Shown here: positions 17,109 through 25,366 of the stretch, in pieces
How the letters are laid out: the number at the start of each line of letters is the position of its first letter
Position numbering within the stretch: position 1 is the stretch's first letter
Assembly (NCBI RefSeq): GCF_037137075.1
Contig: NZ_JBBBNV010000024.1
Location: 8,651-72,650, forward strand
From: JBBBNV01 sp037137075
GTDB lineage: Bacteria; Bacillota; Bacilli; Paenibacillales; NBRC-103111
Length of the DNA: 64,000 bases
Direction of reading: 5' to 3'
The notes under the pieces: model-generated
Databases searched by the model: none
What the model was told of the DNA's origin: nothing
What the model saw: the letters and a program-made list of their open reading frames with translations, nothing else
Made by a program: the position numbers and the translations under genes

Positions 17109-17150
17109 AAAGCCGGCAGCCCCGCCCTTCGCGGTTCTGCCGGCTTTTTC
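17109..17150 (+). terminator. Terminator of cimA
   Basis: AAAGCCGGCAG (17109-17119) pairs with CTGCCGGCTTT (17138-17148), merging into a T run, 32 bases after the stop codon. Confidence 0.85.
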
Positions 17151-17361
17151 TGTCGGATTATATAATTTCGAACGGGTTTTTCAAGTAAAGCCGTGGCAAT
17201 ACTTGCGGCAATCAACAGGGAAACGTCGGGGCCGCCATCGAAACGGCCCGCACCGCGAGCAGCTTTCAGCACTCGGTTCCTGTAACAGCCGGTCAACATT
17301 TCCCGTTGCTCCAGCCCTCATTTTTCAAACAGGCTTTGCCCATCGGCTTTCCGCTCCAGCC

Positions 17362-17931
17362 TTATTCCAGCAGCAGCTTTACCCGCTTCTCCAGGTCTTC
17401 CGGTTTAATGTAATTAAAAGCATCCCGGATCGTGCCATTCTTATCAATCAGGAACGTTGTCGGAATCCCGCGGATACGGTACAGCCTGGTCGCCTCTTCC
17501 TTCTTGTCCAACAGCACCGGAAATTTGAATTGATAGGTAGCGACAAATTTGTTGACGTCGTCTATTTTGTCATTGGCTGTGACATTAACCGCATAGACAT
17601 CAAGCCGGTCTTGGTATTTGTCCCCCAGCGCTTTAAGATAAGGCGCCTCTTCTTCACAAGGCCCGCACCACGAAGCCCAGAAATTCAAAAGCAGCGGTTT
17701 GCTCCGTGCTCCGCCGACATGATATTGCCCTCCATCAAGCCCTTGCAGTGAAAAGGCAGGAGCGGCCGAGTTAATTTTGGCCGATGTAATGGCGGTGAAT
17801 TCATCTCCCTCGCTGTACGCAGCCAAGGTCGGCGCGGCCGGTTCCTTTTTCTCATCAAAGAGCATAAACGCAAAAATAAGCCCCACAATCAGAAAAGGAA
17901 ACAAGCCCCAAGTCGTAAACCGGTTATTCAT
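17362..17931 (-). CDS. Membrane-anchored thioredoxin-like protein, ResA/TlpA type
   Basis: 189 residues. An N-terminal membrane helix (LFPFLIVGLIFAFML) tethers a TlpA/ResA-type thioredoxin domain on the outside. The active site is NFWASWCGPCEEEAPY (WCGPC), and the cis-proline is in IRGIPTTFLID. Such proteins reduce disulfides on apocytochrome c, on sporulation or envelope proteins, or receive electrons from CcdA. There is no ccdA or res gene next to it, so the partner is unknown. The 211 bases downstream of its stop, up to the cimA terminator, hold no gene I can support. Confidence 0.88.
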   Translation of the reverse strand: MNNRFTTWGLFPFLIVGLIFAFMLFDEKKEPAAPTLAAYSEGDEFTAITSAKINSAAPAFSLQGLDGGQYHVGGARSKPLLLNFWASWCGPCEEEAPYLKALGDKYQDRLDVYAVNVTANDKIDDVNKFVATYQFKFPVLLDKKEEATRLYRIRGIPTTFLIDKNGTIRDAFNYIKPEDLEKRVKLLLE

Positions 17932-18079
17932 TGTATCGGCACCTCAGTAAGTATGTATTGTCAAGCCGGCAATCGCCGCTCTTTGCTAGTATGCACCAGT
18001 TCCGCCCGTCCCATAAGCAAGCAATATTAATTGAATTTCGGGGACACACTACAGCTATCTAACGCAAAGGGAGAGTCGT

Positions 18080-19375
18080 ATGCAAACAACGAAGCGCAGA
18101 AAGCTGATGGTTTCCTTTGAAAGCGACATGAGTGACGCCGGTTCGGACGCAGCAGCACAAGGCTCGGAAGCCTCTTCGGCAAAAGGAAGCGTTCTGGTGT
18201 TTATCGCCCTTGCCAGCATCCCGCTTGTGCTTGTGCTCGGCAATTCCATGCTTGTTCCGGTTTTGCCGCAAATGCAGGAAAAGCTCGGGATTACCCAATT
18301 TCAAAGCAGTCTGCTTATTACCCTGTTCTCCGTTACGGCAGGTGTCTTCATCCCGGTTATCGGGTATTTATCCGACCGATTTTCCCGCAAAGCCATCATT
18401 ATTCCGGCCCTGATTGTATACGGCGCAGCCGGCATTCTGGCCGGGTTCGGCGCAATTTGGAGCTCTTATTCCACCATTATTATCGCTCGTGCGATTCAAG
18501 GACTCGGCGCGGCCGGTACAGCTCCTATTGCAATGGCTCTTGTCGGAGATTTGTTCAAGGCGGGCACGGAAAGCAAAGCGCTCGGTCTGATGGAAGCTTC
18601 GAACGGCACAGGAAAAGTCGTCAGCCCGATTATCGGCTCCTTGCTGGCGCTCTGGGCCTGGTTTGCCGCTTTTTTTGCTTTTCCGGTCTTCTGTGCGGTT
18701 GCGCTCGCCGCAGTTATCTTTATTATCAAGGAACCGAGCAAAGAAAACAAGCCGATGAAGCTGGGCGATTATGTGAAAACGGTCAGTACGATTCTAAAGG
18801 AAAAAGCGCGCTGGCTTATCACCGCCTTTTGTGCAGGCTCTTTGGGCTTGTTTATTTTATTCGGCGTCCTGTTTTATTTGTCCGAGCAGCTGGAAAAAGA
18901 GCCTTACTCGATTGACGGTGTCAAAAAAGGGTTTATTCTCGCCATTCCTCTGCTTGGTCAAGTATTGACTGCATATATAACCGGGTCACGGATTAAAAAA
19001 AATGGCAAGGTGATCCGGTGGGTCATGAATATCGGCTTGGCATTGATGACCGTTTCGCTTGCCAGCGCGATTTTTTTCTTGAATAATATAGTTATCCTGA
19101 TTGCTTTACTATGCCTGAGCAGTATCGGTACCGGGCTGCTGTTGCCCTGCTTGAATACGATGATTGTCGGCTCCGTAGAGCAAGCCGAGCGCGGGATGAT
19201 TACTTCGCTGTACAACAGCCTGCGTTTCCTTGGCGTCGCCTTCGGGCCGCCGCTATTCAGCTGGATGATGGATATATCAGGCAAGCTGGTGTTTACCTCC
19301 GTTTCGGTATTATCCGCGCTCACCTTTGTAGCTGTGCTGCTGCTCATCAAGCCCGGCAAGCAGCTTAGCGAATAG
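18080..19375 (+). CDS. MFS transporter (DHA1-type drug/metabolite exporter)
   Basis: 431 residues with about twelve membrane helices after a 35-residue hydrophilic N-terminus. The DHA1 motif A occurs as GYLSDRFSRK between helices 2 and 3, and ARAIQGLGAAGTAP and LMEASNGTGKVVSPIIG match conserved segments of helices 4 and 5. Proton-driven export of a small molecule is predicted; the substrate is unknown. The start ATG has GGGAGA upstream. The JAMM peptidase gene begins 37 bases after its stop and is probably co-transcribed. Confidence 0.88.
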   Translation: MQTTKRRKLMVSFESDMSDAGSDAAAQGSEASSAKGSVLVFIALASIPLVLVLGNSMLVPVLPQMQEKLGITQFQSSLLITLFSVTAGVFIPVIGYLSDRFSRKAIIIPALIVYGAAGILAGFGAIWSSYSTIIIARAIQGLGAAGTAPIAMALVGDLFKAGTESKALGLMEASNGTGKVVSPIIGSLLALWAWFAAFFAFPVFCAVALAAVIFIIKEPSKENKPMKLGDYVKTVSTILKEKARWLITAFCAGSLGLFILFGVLFYLSEQLEKEPYSIDGVKKGFILAIPLLGQVLTAYITGSRIKKNGKVIRWVMNIGLALMTVSLASAIFFLNNIVILIALLCLSSIGTGLLLPCLNTMIVGSVEQAERGMITSLYNSLRFLGVAFGPPLFSWMMDISGKLVFTSVSVLSALTFVAVLLLIKPGKQLSE

Positions 19376-19411
19376 CCTTTGCAACTAACCGGAAAGGAAG
19401 GTTGTCCAGCC

Positions 19412-19897
19412 ATGCCGCACTTATCCGCCTCTTCTCAGCAGCTTGCCGCTCAGTCTGTCATTTGGGCGGAAAACAGCTTACTTACCGAGTGGTTCACATA
19501 CGGTCGCGAGCAACTTCCGTATGAAGCCTGCGGCGCTTTGTTCGGACGGAGAGCTGCGGACGGCTGGCTTCTGACTGGCTGGAGAGGGATTAACAATGCC
19601 GCAGTCAATCCGGAAGAGCAATTCACTCTTGATCCGCTGCAATGGGTCCCTTTGGTAATGAAGCAATCTGTGTGTATGCCGGGGGATGAACAGCTTCTCG
19701 GTGTGTTTCATACACACCCTGCGGCAGCCCCTATTCCGTCTGCAGCGGATTTACAAACCACCTGGCACGCCTTACCCTGCCATGCCATCATTTCCTTCTG
19801 TTCTCCTGGCAAGCCGCTGGCTGCTTTTTACCGTTATACTCGGGCATCCGGCGACATTTCGCTTCAATTCGAGCCTTACACCCTGAAGCTGCTTTAA
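19412..19897 (+). CDS. JAMM/MPN metallopeptidase (M67 family)
   Basis: 161 residues from ATG 19412, preferred over an upstream TTG because GAAAGGAAGG lies ten bases before it. The zinc motif is complete: HTHP-x6-S-AAD (HxH-x7-S-x2-D) near residues 100-113, with the general-base glutamate in PYEACGALFG. Bacterial members cut ubiquitin-like sulfur carriers or short amide bonds. No ThiS/MoaD-like or E1-like gene is nearby, so the substrate cannot be named. The upstream MFS gene is the only likely operon partner. Confidence 0.85.
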   Translation: MPHLSASSQQLAAQSVIWAENSLLTEWFTYGREQLPYEACGALFGRRAADGWLLTGWRGINNAAVNPEEQFTLDPLQWVPLVMKQSVCMPGDEQLLGVFHTHPAAAPIPSAADLQTTWHALPCHAIISFCSPGKPLAAFYRYTRASGDISLQFEPYTLKLL

Positions 19898-19960
19898 TTC
19901 CCGCGCCATCCCGGATTCTTGGTCGATGACGCGTCCAGCCTCAAAGTATCCTTTCACGCC

Positions 19961-20014
19961 AAAAATCCCCGTCTCCCTTCAAGCCTGCGGCTATTCAAGG
20001 GCAACCGGGGATTA
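19961..20014. terminator. Bidirectional terminator between the JAMM and exonuclease genes
   Basis: AAAAATCCCCG pairs with CGGGGATTATT around an inner CCCTT/AAGGG stem. It lies between convergent genes and has A/T runs on both sides. Confidence 0.7.
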
Positions 20015-20022
20015 TTATCGTC

Positions 20023-20760
20023 TTAGCCGATGTTACTGAGCTGGGAATACAAATCCCCCAGCGTATGAACTTCCTTGTCCTCAATTTCATCTATCATTTT
20101 GGACCACAACTGGCCGGTCATCACAGAATCCTCCAACGCGTCATGGCGGCGCGTCACTTCAATATTGTAAGCCGAAAGCAGAGAATCCAAATCAATTTCC
20201 TTCCGCATCGGGTGCAGCCACTTGGAAATAATCATACAATCCAGCATCCGGTGAGACAAATGTACCTTGGAGGTCTTCCACAAGGCTGAATTCAGAAAAT
20301 GCTTGTCGTGGCCGCTGCCATGACAAACCAATATCCGTTTATTGACAAAATTAAAAAAATCATGAAGCACCGTTATTAAGCCAGGAGCCTCTGCGGCCGA
20401 TTCGCTCGTAATCCCGGTGAGCACCTCTATATTCGGAGGAATATCCCGCTTTGGATTCACAAGGCTGTGGAACGATTGCTCCGGAACCAGCTCCCCGCCA
20501 ACCATAGCCACGGCGCCAATGGATATAATTTCGTCTCCGTTGTACGGCGAAAAACCCGTCGTCTCCAAATCGAAAACGACGGCATCCAGCTGCCGCAGCT
20601 CCATTTCATACATCTCATTCTTGCGCTGTTCCTTCATGATGGAACGGATGAAAGCCATCTGCTGGGCGTTCTGCGCACCAAACATTGAAGCGACGGCCGG
20701 CGTAATGCCTCCCATTTTGTATAAGTGCCACATGCGTCCCATTGGTCTCATGTCTTTCAT
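20023..20760 (-). CDS. DEDDh 3'-5' exonuclease (DnaQ/PolC epsilon-like)
   Basis: 245 residues. After about 55 N-terminal residues comes an exonuclease fold: Exo I in VFDLETTGF, Exo II in CHGSGHDKHFLNSAL, Exo III in RRHDALEDSVMTG. All four metal-binding acids and the histidine are present. It is a stand-alone epsilon-like domain, not the PolC exonuclease. It is the last gene of the amt operon, 25 bases after the DUF294 gene. DUF294 proteins paired with such exonucleases recur near acetate permeases in other bacteria; here the transporter is for ammonium. Substrate (DNA, RNA or nucleotide) is unknown. Confidence 0.88.
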   Translation of the reverse strand: MKDMRPMGRMWHLYKMGGITPAVASMFGAQNAQQMAFIRSIMKEQRKNEMYEMELRQLDAVVFDLETTGFSPYNGDEIISIGAVAMVGGELVPEQSFHSLVNPKRDIPPNIEVLTGITSESAAEAPGLITVLHDFFNFVNKRILVCHGSGHDKHFLNSALWKTSKVHLSHRMLDCMIISKWLHPMRKEIDLDSLLSAYNIEVTRRHDALEDSVMTGQLWSKMIDEIEDKEVHTLGDLYSQLSNIG

Positions 20761-20785
20761 CGTGCCATCATCACCTTTTTTCTTT

Positions 20786-21868
20786 CTAACCTTTTTCTAG
20801 TTCGTGATCAAACTTGCGCTTCACGTATTTTTGCAGCTCGATTCCTGCTTTTAAGCAGCTCTTCAGCTCATGCCGCTGCCTCTTGCTGAGCTCGGACAAC
20901 TGGATAAAGCCCCTGGAGCTATATATTCCGTTCTCTACCTGGAACGGCGTCATTAGGCGGAGCTTCAGCGCCGAGGAAAATCCGACGAGCCATGCCTGAA
21001 GCAGCCCGGCTTCTACCTTGTTCAGCTCCTCCAGCTTGGCAATGCGGGCGCACGTCTGCGAATCGGCGATCCCCGATTGCAAAGCAAGCAGACGAAAACC
21101 ATTGACCATTGGAATATAAGCGCCATATTTTACATCAAAGCCGCCTGCATCCTCGCCATAGCGCTCGGTAATAAGCTGTCCGAACAAGCCGAGCGATACC
21201 TTGTGATGAAGCGTATTTTGAAGCATTACGTTCAAAATTGCCGGATGGGCCGCAATATAGTCTAAAAGCTCTCTCTTCAGCAACGATGCCAAACCGGCCT
21301 CGCCGCTGATGCAGCGCATATCCGCCAAAATAAGCAAATACCGTACATTCTCCCAAACCGGTTCCGAAAGCCAGCCCTGCATCATCGCCATCCAGCCGCT
21401 GAGCGGCTGCCGCCATTGCTCGTTGGTGCATAACACATTTCCGTCACAAGGCGGATAACCGAGCTGCTGCAGCACATCGGATAAAAAATGGCACATGCCG
21501 GTAAAATAGGCTGCCGCCTGCTCCTGCAGGGCGTCCGGCACATCGGCATAAATCAGCCCGTTGTCCTGATCGCTCCAAAGCGTCTGCTCTCCGCGTCCGC
21601 CGCTGCCGAACATTACAAATGCATAAGAAGCAGGGGGAGGACCCATTCCGCTGTCCAGAAAATGCTGCTCTGTCAGGGTAACGGCCCTCTGAATAATTTT
21701 GTCGTGCAGCCGGTTCAAGCATTCGTTATGCTCATACGTATCAAGGGCGGTCCAGGTGTTTGACGCATGAACCGCCGTGTGGATTTCATCTCGAAGCGTC
21801 CGGATTTTCGCGAAGTTCGTCAACTCGTCGATCCGCCCTTCAAACTGTTCCACAAGCAAGCGATCCAT
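20786..21868 (-). CDS. DUF294 putative nucleotidyltransferase (GlnD-like)
   Basis: 360 residues. A pol-beta-type nucleotidyltransferase core is marked by FGSGGRGEQTLWSDQDNGLIY around residues 88-108: the GS motif and the DxD pair are intact. The C-terminal half matches the DUF294_C helical region. The domain is related to the uridylyltransferase part of GlnD, which modifies PII. CBS domains that often precede it are absent. It lies 31 bases after amt and 25 before the exonuclease, with GAGGGAGAG six bases before its ATG. A nitrogen-linked signalling role is inferred from position and the shared GlnR box. Confidence 0.82.
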   Translation of the reverse strand: MDRLLVEQFEGRIDELTNFAKIRTLRDEIHTAVHASNTWTALDTYEHNECLNRLHDKIIQRAVTLTEQHFLDSGMGPPPASYAFVMFGSGGRGEQTLWSDQDNGLIYADVPDALQEQAAAYFTGMCHFLSDVLQQLGYPPCDGNVLCTNEQWRQPLSGWMAMMQGWLSEPVWENVRYLLILADMRCISGEAGLASLLKRELLDYIAAHPAILNVMLQNTLHHKVSLGLFGQLITERYGEDAGGFDVKYGAYIPMVNGFRLLALQSGIADSQTCARIAKLEELNKVEAGLLQAWLVGFSSALKLRLMTPFQVENGIYSSRGFIQLSELSKRQRHELKSCLKAGIELQKYVKRKFDHELEKG

Positions 21869-21899
21869 GCGACACTCTCCCTCTGGTTGACTTTTCTCT

Positions 21900-23285
21900 C
21901 TATATCGTGACCGAGTTTTGACCTGCTTTTTTCATTTGCTCCGGATAGCCGTAGGAGCCGTGCTCGCTCAAATCCAGACCAACAATTTCTTCTTCTTCCG
22001 TCACGCGAAGTCCCATCGTAACTTTCATGAGGCCGAGAATAATAAAGGAAGCAACAAGAACGAAGATAAAGGAGGTGACAACACCCAGCGCCTGAACGCC
22101 AAGCTGGTGCAAACCGCCGCCGTAGAACAAGCCTTCTTTGCCTACGCCCGTAATTTCAACCAGACGCGGCGCTGCGAAGAAGCCGGTAGACAAGGAGCCC
22201 CATACACCGGCGATACCGTGTACCGAGAATGCATAAATCGGGTCGTCAACACCTGCTTTTTCAAACCATTGCGCCGTGAAGAAGGTCAGTACGCCGGCAA
22301 TGGCACCGATAACGATAGCGGCCCATGTTTCGACGAAGGCGCAGGAAGCGGTGATAGCTACCAATGCGGCAAGAACGCCGTTCAGCATGCTGGGAATGTC
22401 CGCCTTGCCGAAGTAAGCCCAGGATACAAGCAGTGCGGCAACCGCGCCGGCGGCGGCAGCCATATTCGTATTCAGTGCAACGAAGCCGAAGAAGTCGCCC
22501 ATCGCGGACAAGGTGCTGCCTGCGTTAAAGCCGAACCAGCCAATCCAGAGAATAATAACGCCCAGCACCGACAGCACCTGGTTATGACCGGGAATCAGGT
22601 TTGGTTTGCCATCCTTATTATACTTGCCGAGTCGAGGCTTCAACAATAAGGTCGCTACCAGCGCAGCTGTTGCACCCTGCAGATGCACAACCGTCGAGCC
22701 GGCAAAATCCTGCTTCCCTTCCGCCGCCAGCCAGCCGCCGCCCCAGATCCAGTGGGCAACAACCGGATAAATCAATACGGTGAACAGCACGCCGAACACG
22801 AAGTATACAGAGAGCTTAGCCCGCTCGGCAAATCCGCCCCAGGCAATAGCCAGCGATACACCGGCAAACGCAAGCTGGAATACGAATTTGACGCTAAGCG
22901 GAACGTCGGAAGCCGCGAGCGCATCGAACATAACGCCCTGTTCTTCCGTCCCGTTGAAGAAGAACCCGGTGGTGCCGATAATCGGGCTGCCGTTACCGAA
23001 GGCAAGACCGAAGCCGAACGCCCAAAATGCAATCGCGCAGATGCCGAACGTTAAAATCGTTTTACCGGCTACGTGCCCGGCATTTTTCATCCGTGTCGAA
23101 CCCGCTTCAAGCAAAGCAAAGCCGGCCTGCATGAAAATGACAAGGATTGCTGCGAGCATGACCCAGATGCCGTTAATTGCAGCCTGCAATTCCTCCGGTT
23201 TCGGCCCCTCCGCCTCCGCCCCGAACGCCAGAGTCGGGAATAAAAGCAGGGCCAGCATACTTAATGCGACTACCAGCTTCTTCAT
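21900..23285 (-). CDS. amt: Ammonium transporter
   Basis: 461 residues from ATG 23285, chosen because GGGGAG lies ten bases upstream and the product then opens with a signal sequence (MKKLVVALSMLALLLFPTLAFG). Eleven membrane helices follow, with Amt landmarks FMQAGFALLEAGSTRMKN, GSTVVHLQGATAALVA (pore histidine) and FSVHGIAGVWGSL (second pore histidine). The cytoplasmic tail (GLDLSEHGSYGYP) is the part contacted by PII proteins. No glnK follows, unlike the usual arrangement; a DUF294 nucleotidyltransferase and an exonuclease take its place. A consensus promoter and a perfect GlnR/TnrA box precede it. Confidence 0.95.
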   Translation of the reverse strand: MKKLVVALSMLALLLFPTLAFGAEAEGPKPEELQAAINGIWVMLAAILVIFMQAGFALLEAGSTRMKNAGHVAGKTILTFGICAIAFWAFGFGLAFGNGSPIIGTTGFFFNGTEEQGVMFDALAASDVPLSVKFVFQLAFAGVSLAIAWGGFAERAKLSVYFVFGVLFTVLIYPVVAHWIWGGGWLAAEGKQDFAGSTVVHLQGATAALVATLLLKPRLGKYNKDGKPNLIPGHNQVLSVLGVIILWIGWFGFNAGSTLSAMGDFFGFVALNTNMAAAAGAVAALLVSWAYFGKADIPSMLNGVLAALVAITASCAFVETWAAIVIGAIAGVLTFFTAQWFEKAGVDDPIYAFSVHGIAGVWGSLSTGFFAAPRLVEITGVGKEGLFYGGGLHQLGVQALGVVTSFIFVLVASFIILGLMKVTMGLRVTEEEEIVGLDLSEHGSYGYPEQMKKAGQNSVTI

Positions 23286-23303
23286 CTTCGAACCACTCCC
23301 CAA

Positions 23304-23320
23304 TGTAAGTTTATATAACA
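23304..23320 (-). promoter_or_regulatory. GlnR/TnrA operator of the amt operon
   Basis: On the minus strand the site reads TGTTATATAAACTTACA, a perfect match to TGTNA-N7-TNACA. It starts about 15 bases after the predicted transcription start and ends 19 bases before the amt start codon, a position suited to repression by GlnR. Confidence 0.8.
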
Positions 23321-23341
23321 TTTTGTGAAAATCTTAATGTC

Positions 23342-23370
23342 ATTATATACGGAGGATTTTCATTTGACAA
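23342..23370 (-). promoter_or_regulatory. Sigma-A promoter of the amt operon
   Basis: On the minus strand TTGTCA (23370-23365), a 17-base spacer and TATAAT (23347-23342) make a near-consensus promoter just upstream of the GlnR box. Confidence 0.8.
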
Positions 23371-23659
23371 TAACATTTTCGTTAAAAAACCATGAAATAC
23401 GAAAAATAATCTGACATGAATCTAATATAATTCGGTTTTTAATTAAATACGTAATAAATGATTACACGAACTCATATCATGTAGGCTTGCACGCCAATTT
23501 CTGTGAACGAGCCTCTTTCATACCGGGGATGCAGCAGAAAGTCATAACGGTTTTTGAGACTGTCGCAAAATGTTCAAAGCATAACGTTTGACTGTATGGT
23601 TTTACTTCAGGTATCATATTTTTATAGAGATCGATAAAGGATAATGTGGATGAATTGAG
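23371..23659. other. AT-rich intergenic region upstream of merR
   Basis: With the amt promoter region this forms a 338-base gap (23322-23659). It contains repeat copy A (23501-23554) and, presumably, the merR promoter. No ORF with coding character is seen; a 62-codon leftward ORF here arises from the repeat and has no ribosome binding site. Confidence 0.5.
23501..23554 (+). repeat. 54-bp direct repeat, copy A
   Basis: 48 of 54 positions match copy B at 24935-24988, in the same orientation. The longest identical block is CTTTCATACCGGGGATGC. The two copies flank merR and yugP. Nature unknown; an interspersed genomic repeat or the edge of an inserted segment are both possible. Confidence 0.75.
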
Positions 23660-24109
23660 GTGCATTCGGATGGGATAACAAAGCTATACCGGATCGGGGA
23701 ACTTGCGAAGCTGACCGACTTGAGCCCGCGTACGATTGACTACTACACCAAGCTGGGACTCATCGAGCCGAAGAAACGCTCCGACACCAATTACAGACTG
23801 TATGATCATGAAACCTTACTGCGCTTAAAACGTATTGAACAATGGAAAAAGGAAAAGTATACCCTTGACGAGATTAAAGTGATGCTCGACAGCTGGCAGC
23901 GGGTCTCCTCCGACGAGCAAATTACCGAGAAGCTCTCCTCTCTTCAGCTTCATCTGGAGCAGCTGGAGAAGCAGGCCAAGGAGCTTCAGCCGCTGATTGA
24001 CCAGATGAAGCCGAGACAAGCCAAGGCGGTGTTCAAAAGCCTGGCTCCGCACACGGTAGCCGCCGTTGACGCACTTCTTCTTTTATTGGGGAAAAATCCT
24101 TTTATGTAA
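23660..24109 (+). CDS. MerR-family transcriptional regulator
   Basis: 149 residues. The winged helix is at the N-terminus: LYRIGELAKLTDLSPRTIDYY, then KKRSDTNYRLYDHETLLRLKRI. A long dimerisation helix follows (LQLHLEQLEKQAKELQPLI). There are no cysteines in the C-terminal part suited to metal binding, and no ligand domain, so the effector is unknown. The GTG at 23660 is the only reasonable start in frame, but its ribosome binding site is weak. yugP follows after 32 bases with a good site, suggesting one transcript and a regulatory link. Confidence 0.85.
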   Translation: MHSDGITKLYRIGELAKLTDLSPRTIDYYTKLGLIEPKKRSDTNYRLYDHETLLRLKRIEQWKKEKYTLDEIKVMLDSWQRVSSDEQITEKLSSLQLHLEQLEKQAKELQPLIDQMKPRQAKAVFKSLAPHTVAAVDALLLLLGKNPFM

Positions 24110-24141
24110 GCTGCATATCAATTAAAATGGAGGGTTAAATT

Positions 24142-24831
24142 ATGTGGTTCCATCCCATGGACTATCTGATTTTCATTGCCTTCGGGATTTCCATCTGGGC
24201 ACAGTTCCGGGTCAAAGGGACATTCAATAAGTGGTCGCAGGTGCCCATCACATCCGGATTAACCGGCTATGAGGCTGCAAGACGCATGCTGGATGCCAAC
24301 GGGCTGTACGACGTTCCTATCGAGCCGGTGCCCGGAGCGCTGTCGGACCACTATGATCCGATCAGCCGTACGGTACGGTTGAGTGAGCCGGTTTACTACG
24401 AGAATTCCATCTCCGCAGTTGCCGTTGCCTGCCATGAGGTAGGGCACGCCATTCAGCACAAGGTTCATTATCCGATGCTCGTAGCCCGCCACCGCCTGTT
24501 CCCGGCCGTCAATTTCACTTCGGGTGTCGCTCCGTTGATGATTATTGCCGGGCTGATTTTCCAACAATTCAATTTCCTGCTCGGCCTGGGCATCCTGTTT
24601 TTCTCCGTGGCGGTTTTGTTCCAGCTGATTACACTGCCTGTTGAGTTTAACGCCAGTAACCGCGCCCGCGACCTGATGATTTCCGAAGGCTTCATCCGCA
24701 GTGATGAAGAGCCCGGCGTTGCCAAGGTTCTGAATGCAGCCGCTTTAACCTACGTTGCGGCAGCGCTCATCTCCTTGCTGGAGCTGCTCAAGTACATTAT
24801 GATTTTCACCAACCGGAATAACGACGATTAA
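24142..24831 (+). CDS. yugP: YugP-like zinc metallopeptidase, membrane-embedded
   Basis: 229 residues. The zinc motif HEVGHAIQH lies around residue 98 (HExxH), within a Zn_peptidase_2/YugP fold. Hydrophobic segments are at 5-20, 125-145, 150-170 and 196-215. The family (B. subtilis YugP) is widespread, with no settled substrate; membrane protein quality control has been proposed. GGAGGG precedes the ATG. Co-transcription with the upstream merR-type gene is likely, and a perfect hairpin terminator follows 50 bases after the stop codon. Confidence 0.9.
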   Translation: MWFHPMDYLIFIAFGISIWAQFRVKGTFNKWSQVPITSGLTGYEAARRMLDANGLYDVPIEPVPGALSDHYDPISRTVRLSEPVYYENSISAVAVACHEVGHAIQHKVHYPMLVARHRLFPAVNFTSGVAPLMIIAGLIFQQFNFLLGLGILFFSVAVLFQLITLPVEFNASNRARDLMISEGFIRSDEEPGVAKVLNAAALTYVAAALISLLELLKYIMIFTNRNNDD

Positions 24832-24881
24832 TCCGTATCGCGTGGACAACAACAACAACGCAAATGAACAGCAGCAACAAC

Positions 24882-24936
24882 AGAAAAGGACCTCACGCTC
24901 TCACAGCTTATGCTGTGAAGCGTGAGGTCCTTTTCT
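24882..24936. terminator. Strong nested hairpin terminator after yugP
   Basis: AGAAAAGGACCTCACGCT pairs perfectly with its complement at 24919-24936, and the loop contains a second perfect stem (CACAGC-TTAT-GCTGTG). The right arm ends in TTTTCT and runs into repeat copy B. It probably works in both directions. Confidence 0.85.
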
Positions 24937-24988
24937 GTGAAAGAGCTGCTTTCATACCGGGGATGCGACAGAAAGTCATGACGGTTTT
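24935..24988 (+). repeat. 54-bp direct repeat, copy B
   Basis: Partner of copy A at 23501-23554 (six mismatches). It begins exactly at the end of the yugP terminator hairpin. Confidence 0.75.
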
Positions 24989-25366
24989 ATCGAGCATTCA
25001 CAGAAGCTCGACTCGTTGTCGATGCCCCGCACGAGCGTCGCAGGAAGTCCCCGGTCCAAGGCCATACGATTGTGCCCGCTTGGCTGCATTCGGACCAGAT
25101 GCCCCTCACCTCTTAGCCGCAGTGCCTCGAACGGCCATATAGCTGTCCGGCTGTCCGATTGTCTGTCCGACATGGATATAGCGCATTGGGATGCGGCGTA
25201 TGTGGTCGAACGACCGCCGTCATACAGCGAAGCACCGCGCGCTGGGAGCTGCGCGCGGTGCAGAAAAGGATACACGCATCGGCGGCACCCAGCGCTTCTT
25301 CGTCATTGAGCAAGGCACCTTATCAGGAGCTGCGGCTCCTCCGGCCTGGAGCTGCGGCAGAAGCCG
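24989..25366. other. Intergenic region between yugP and the LysR gene
   Basis: No supportable gene. It contains an 11-bp GC stem (GCACCGCGCGC at 25232-25242 with its complement at 25251-25261) without a T run, and a GGAGCTGCGGC sequence repeated around 25329 and 25351. One of these may end the leftward LysR transcript. Confidence 0.4.

Noticed and set aside
17063..17299. Leftward ORF with an acyltransferase-like helix (SIATALLEKPVRNYII)
   Set aside because: It runs through the cimA terminator, has no ribosome binding site and only one short family-like stretch; at most a decayed remnant.
25232..25261. GC-rich hairpin between yugP and the LysR gene as a terminator
   Set aside because: The stem is strong but neither side has a T run; listed only as a note in the gap entry.
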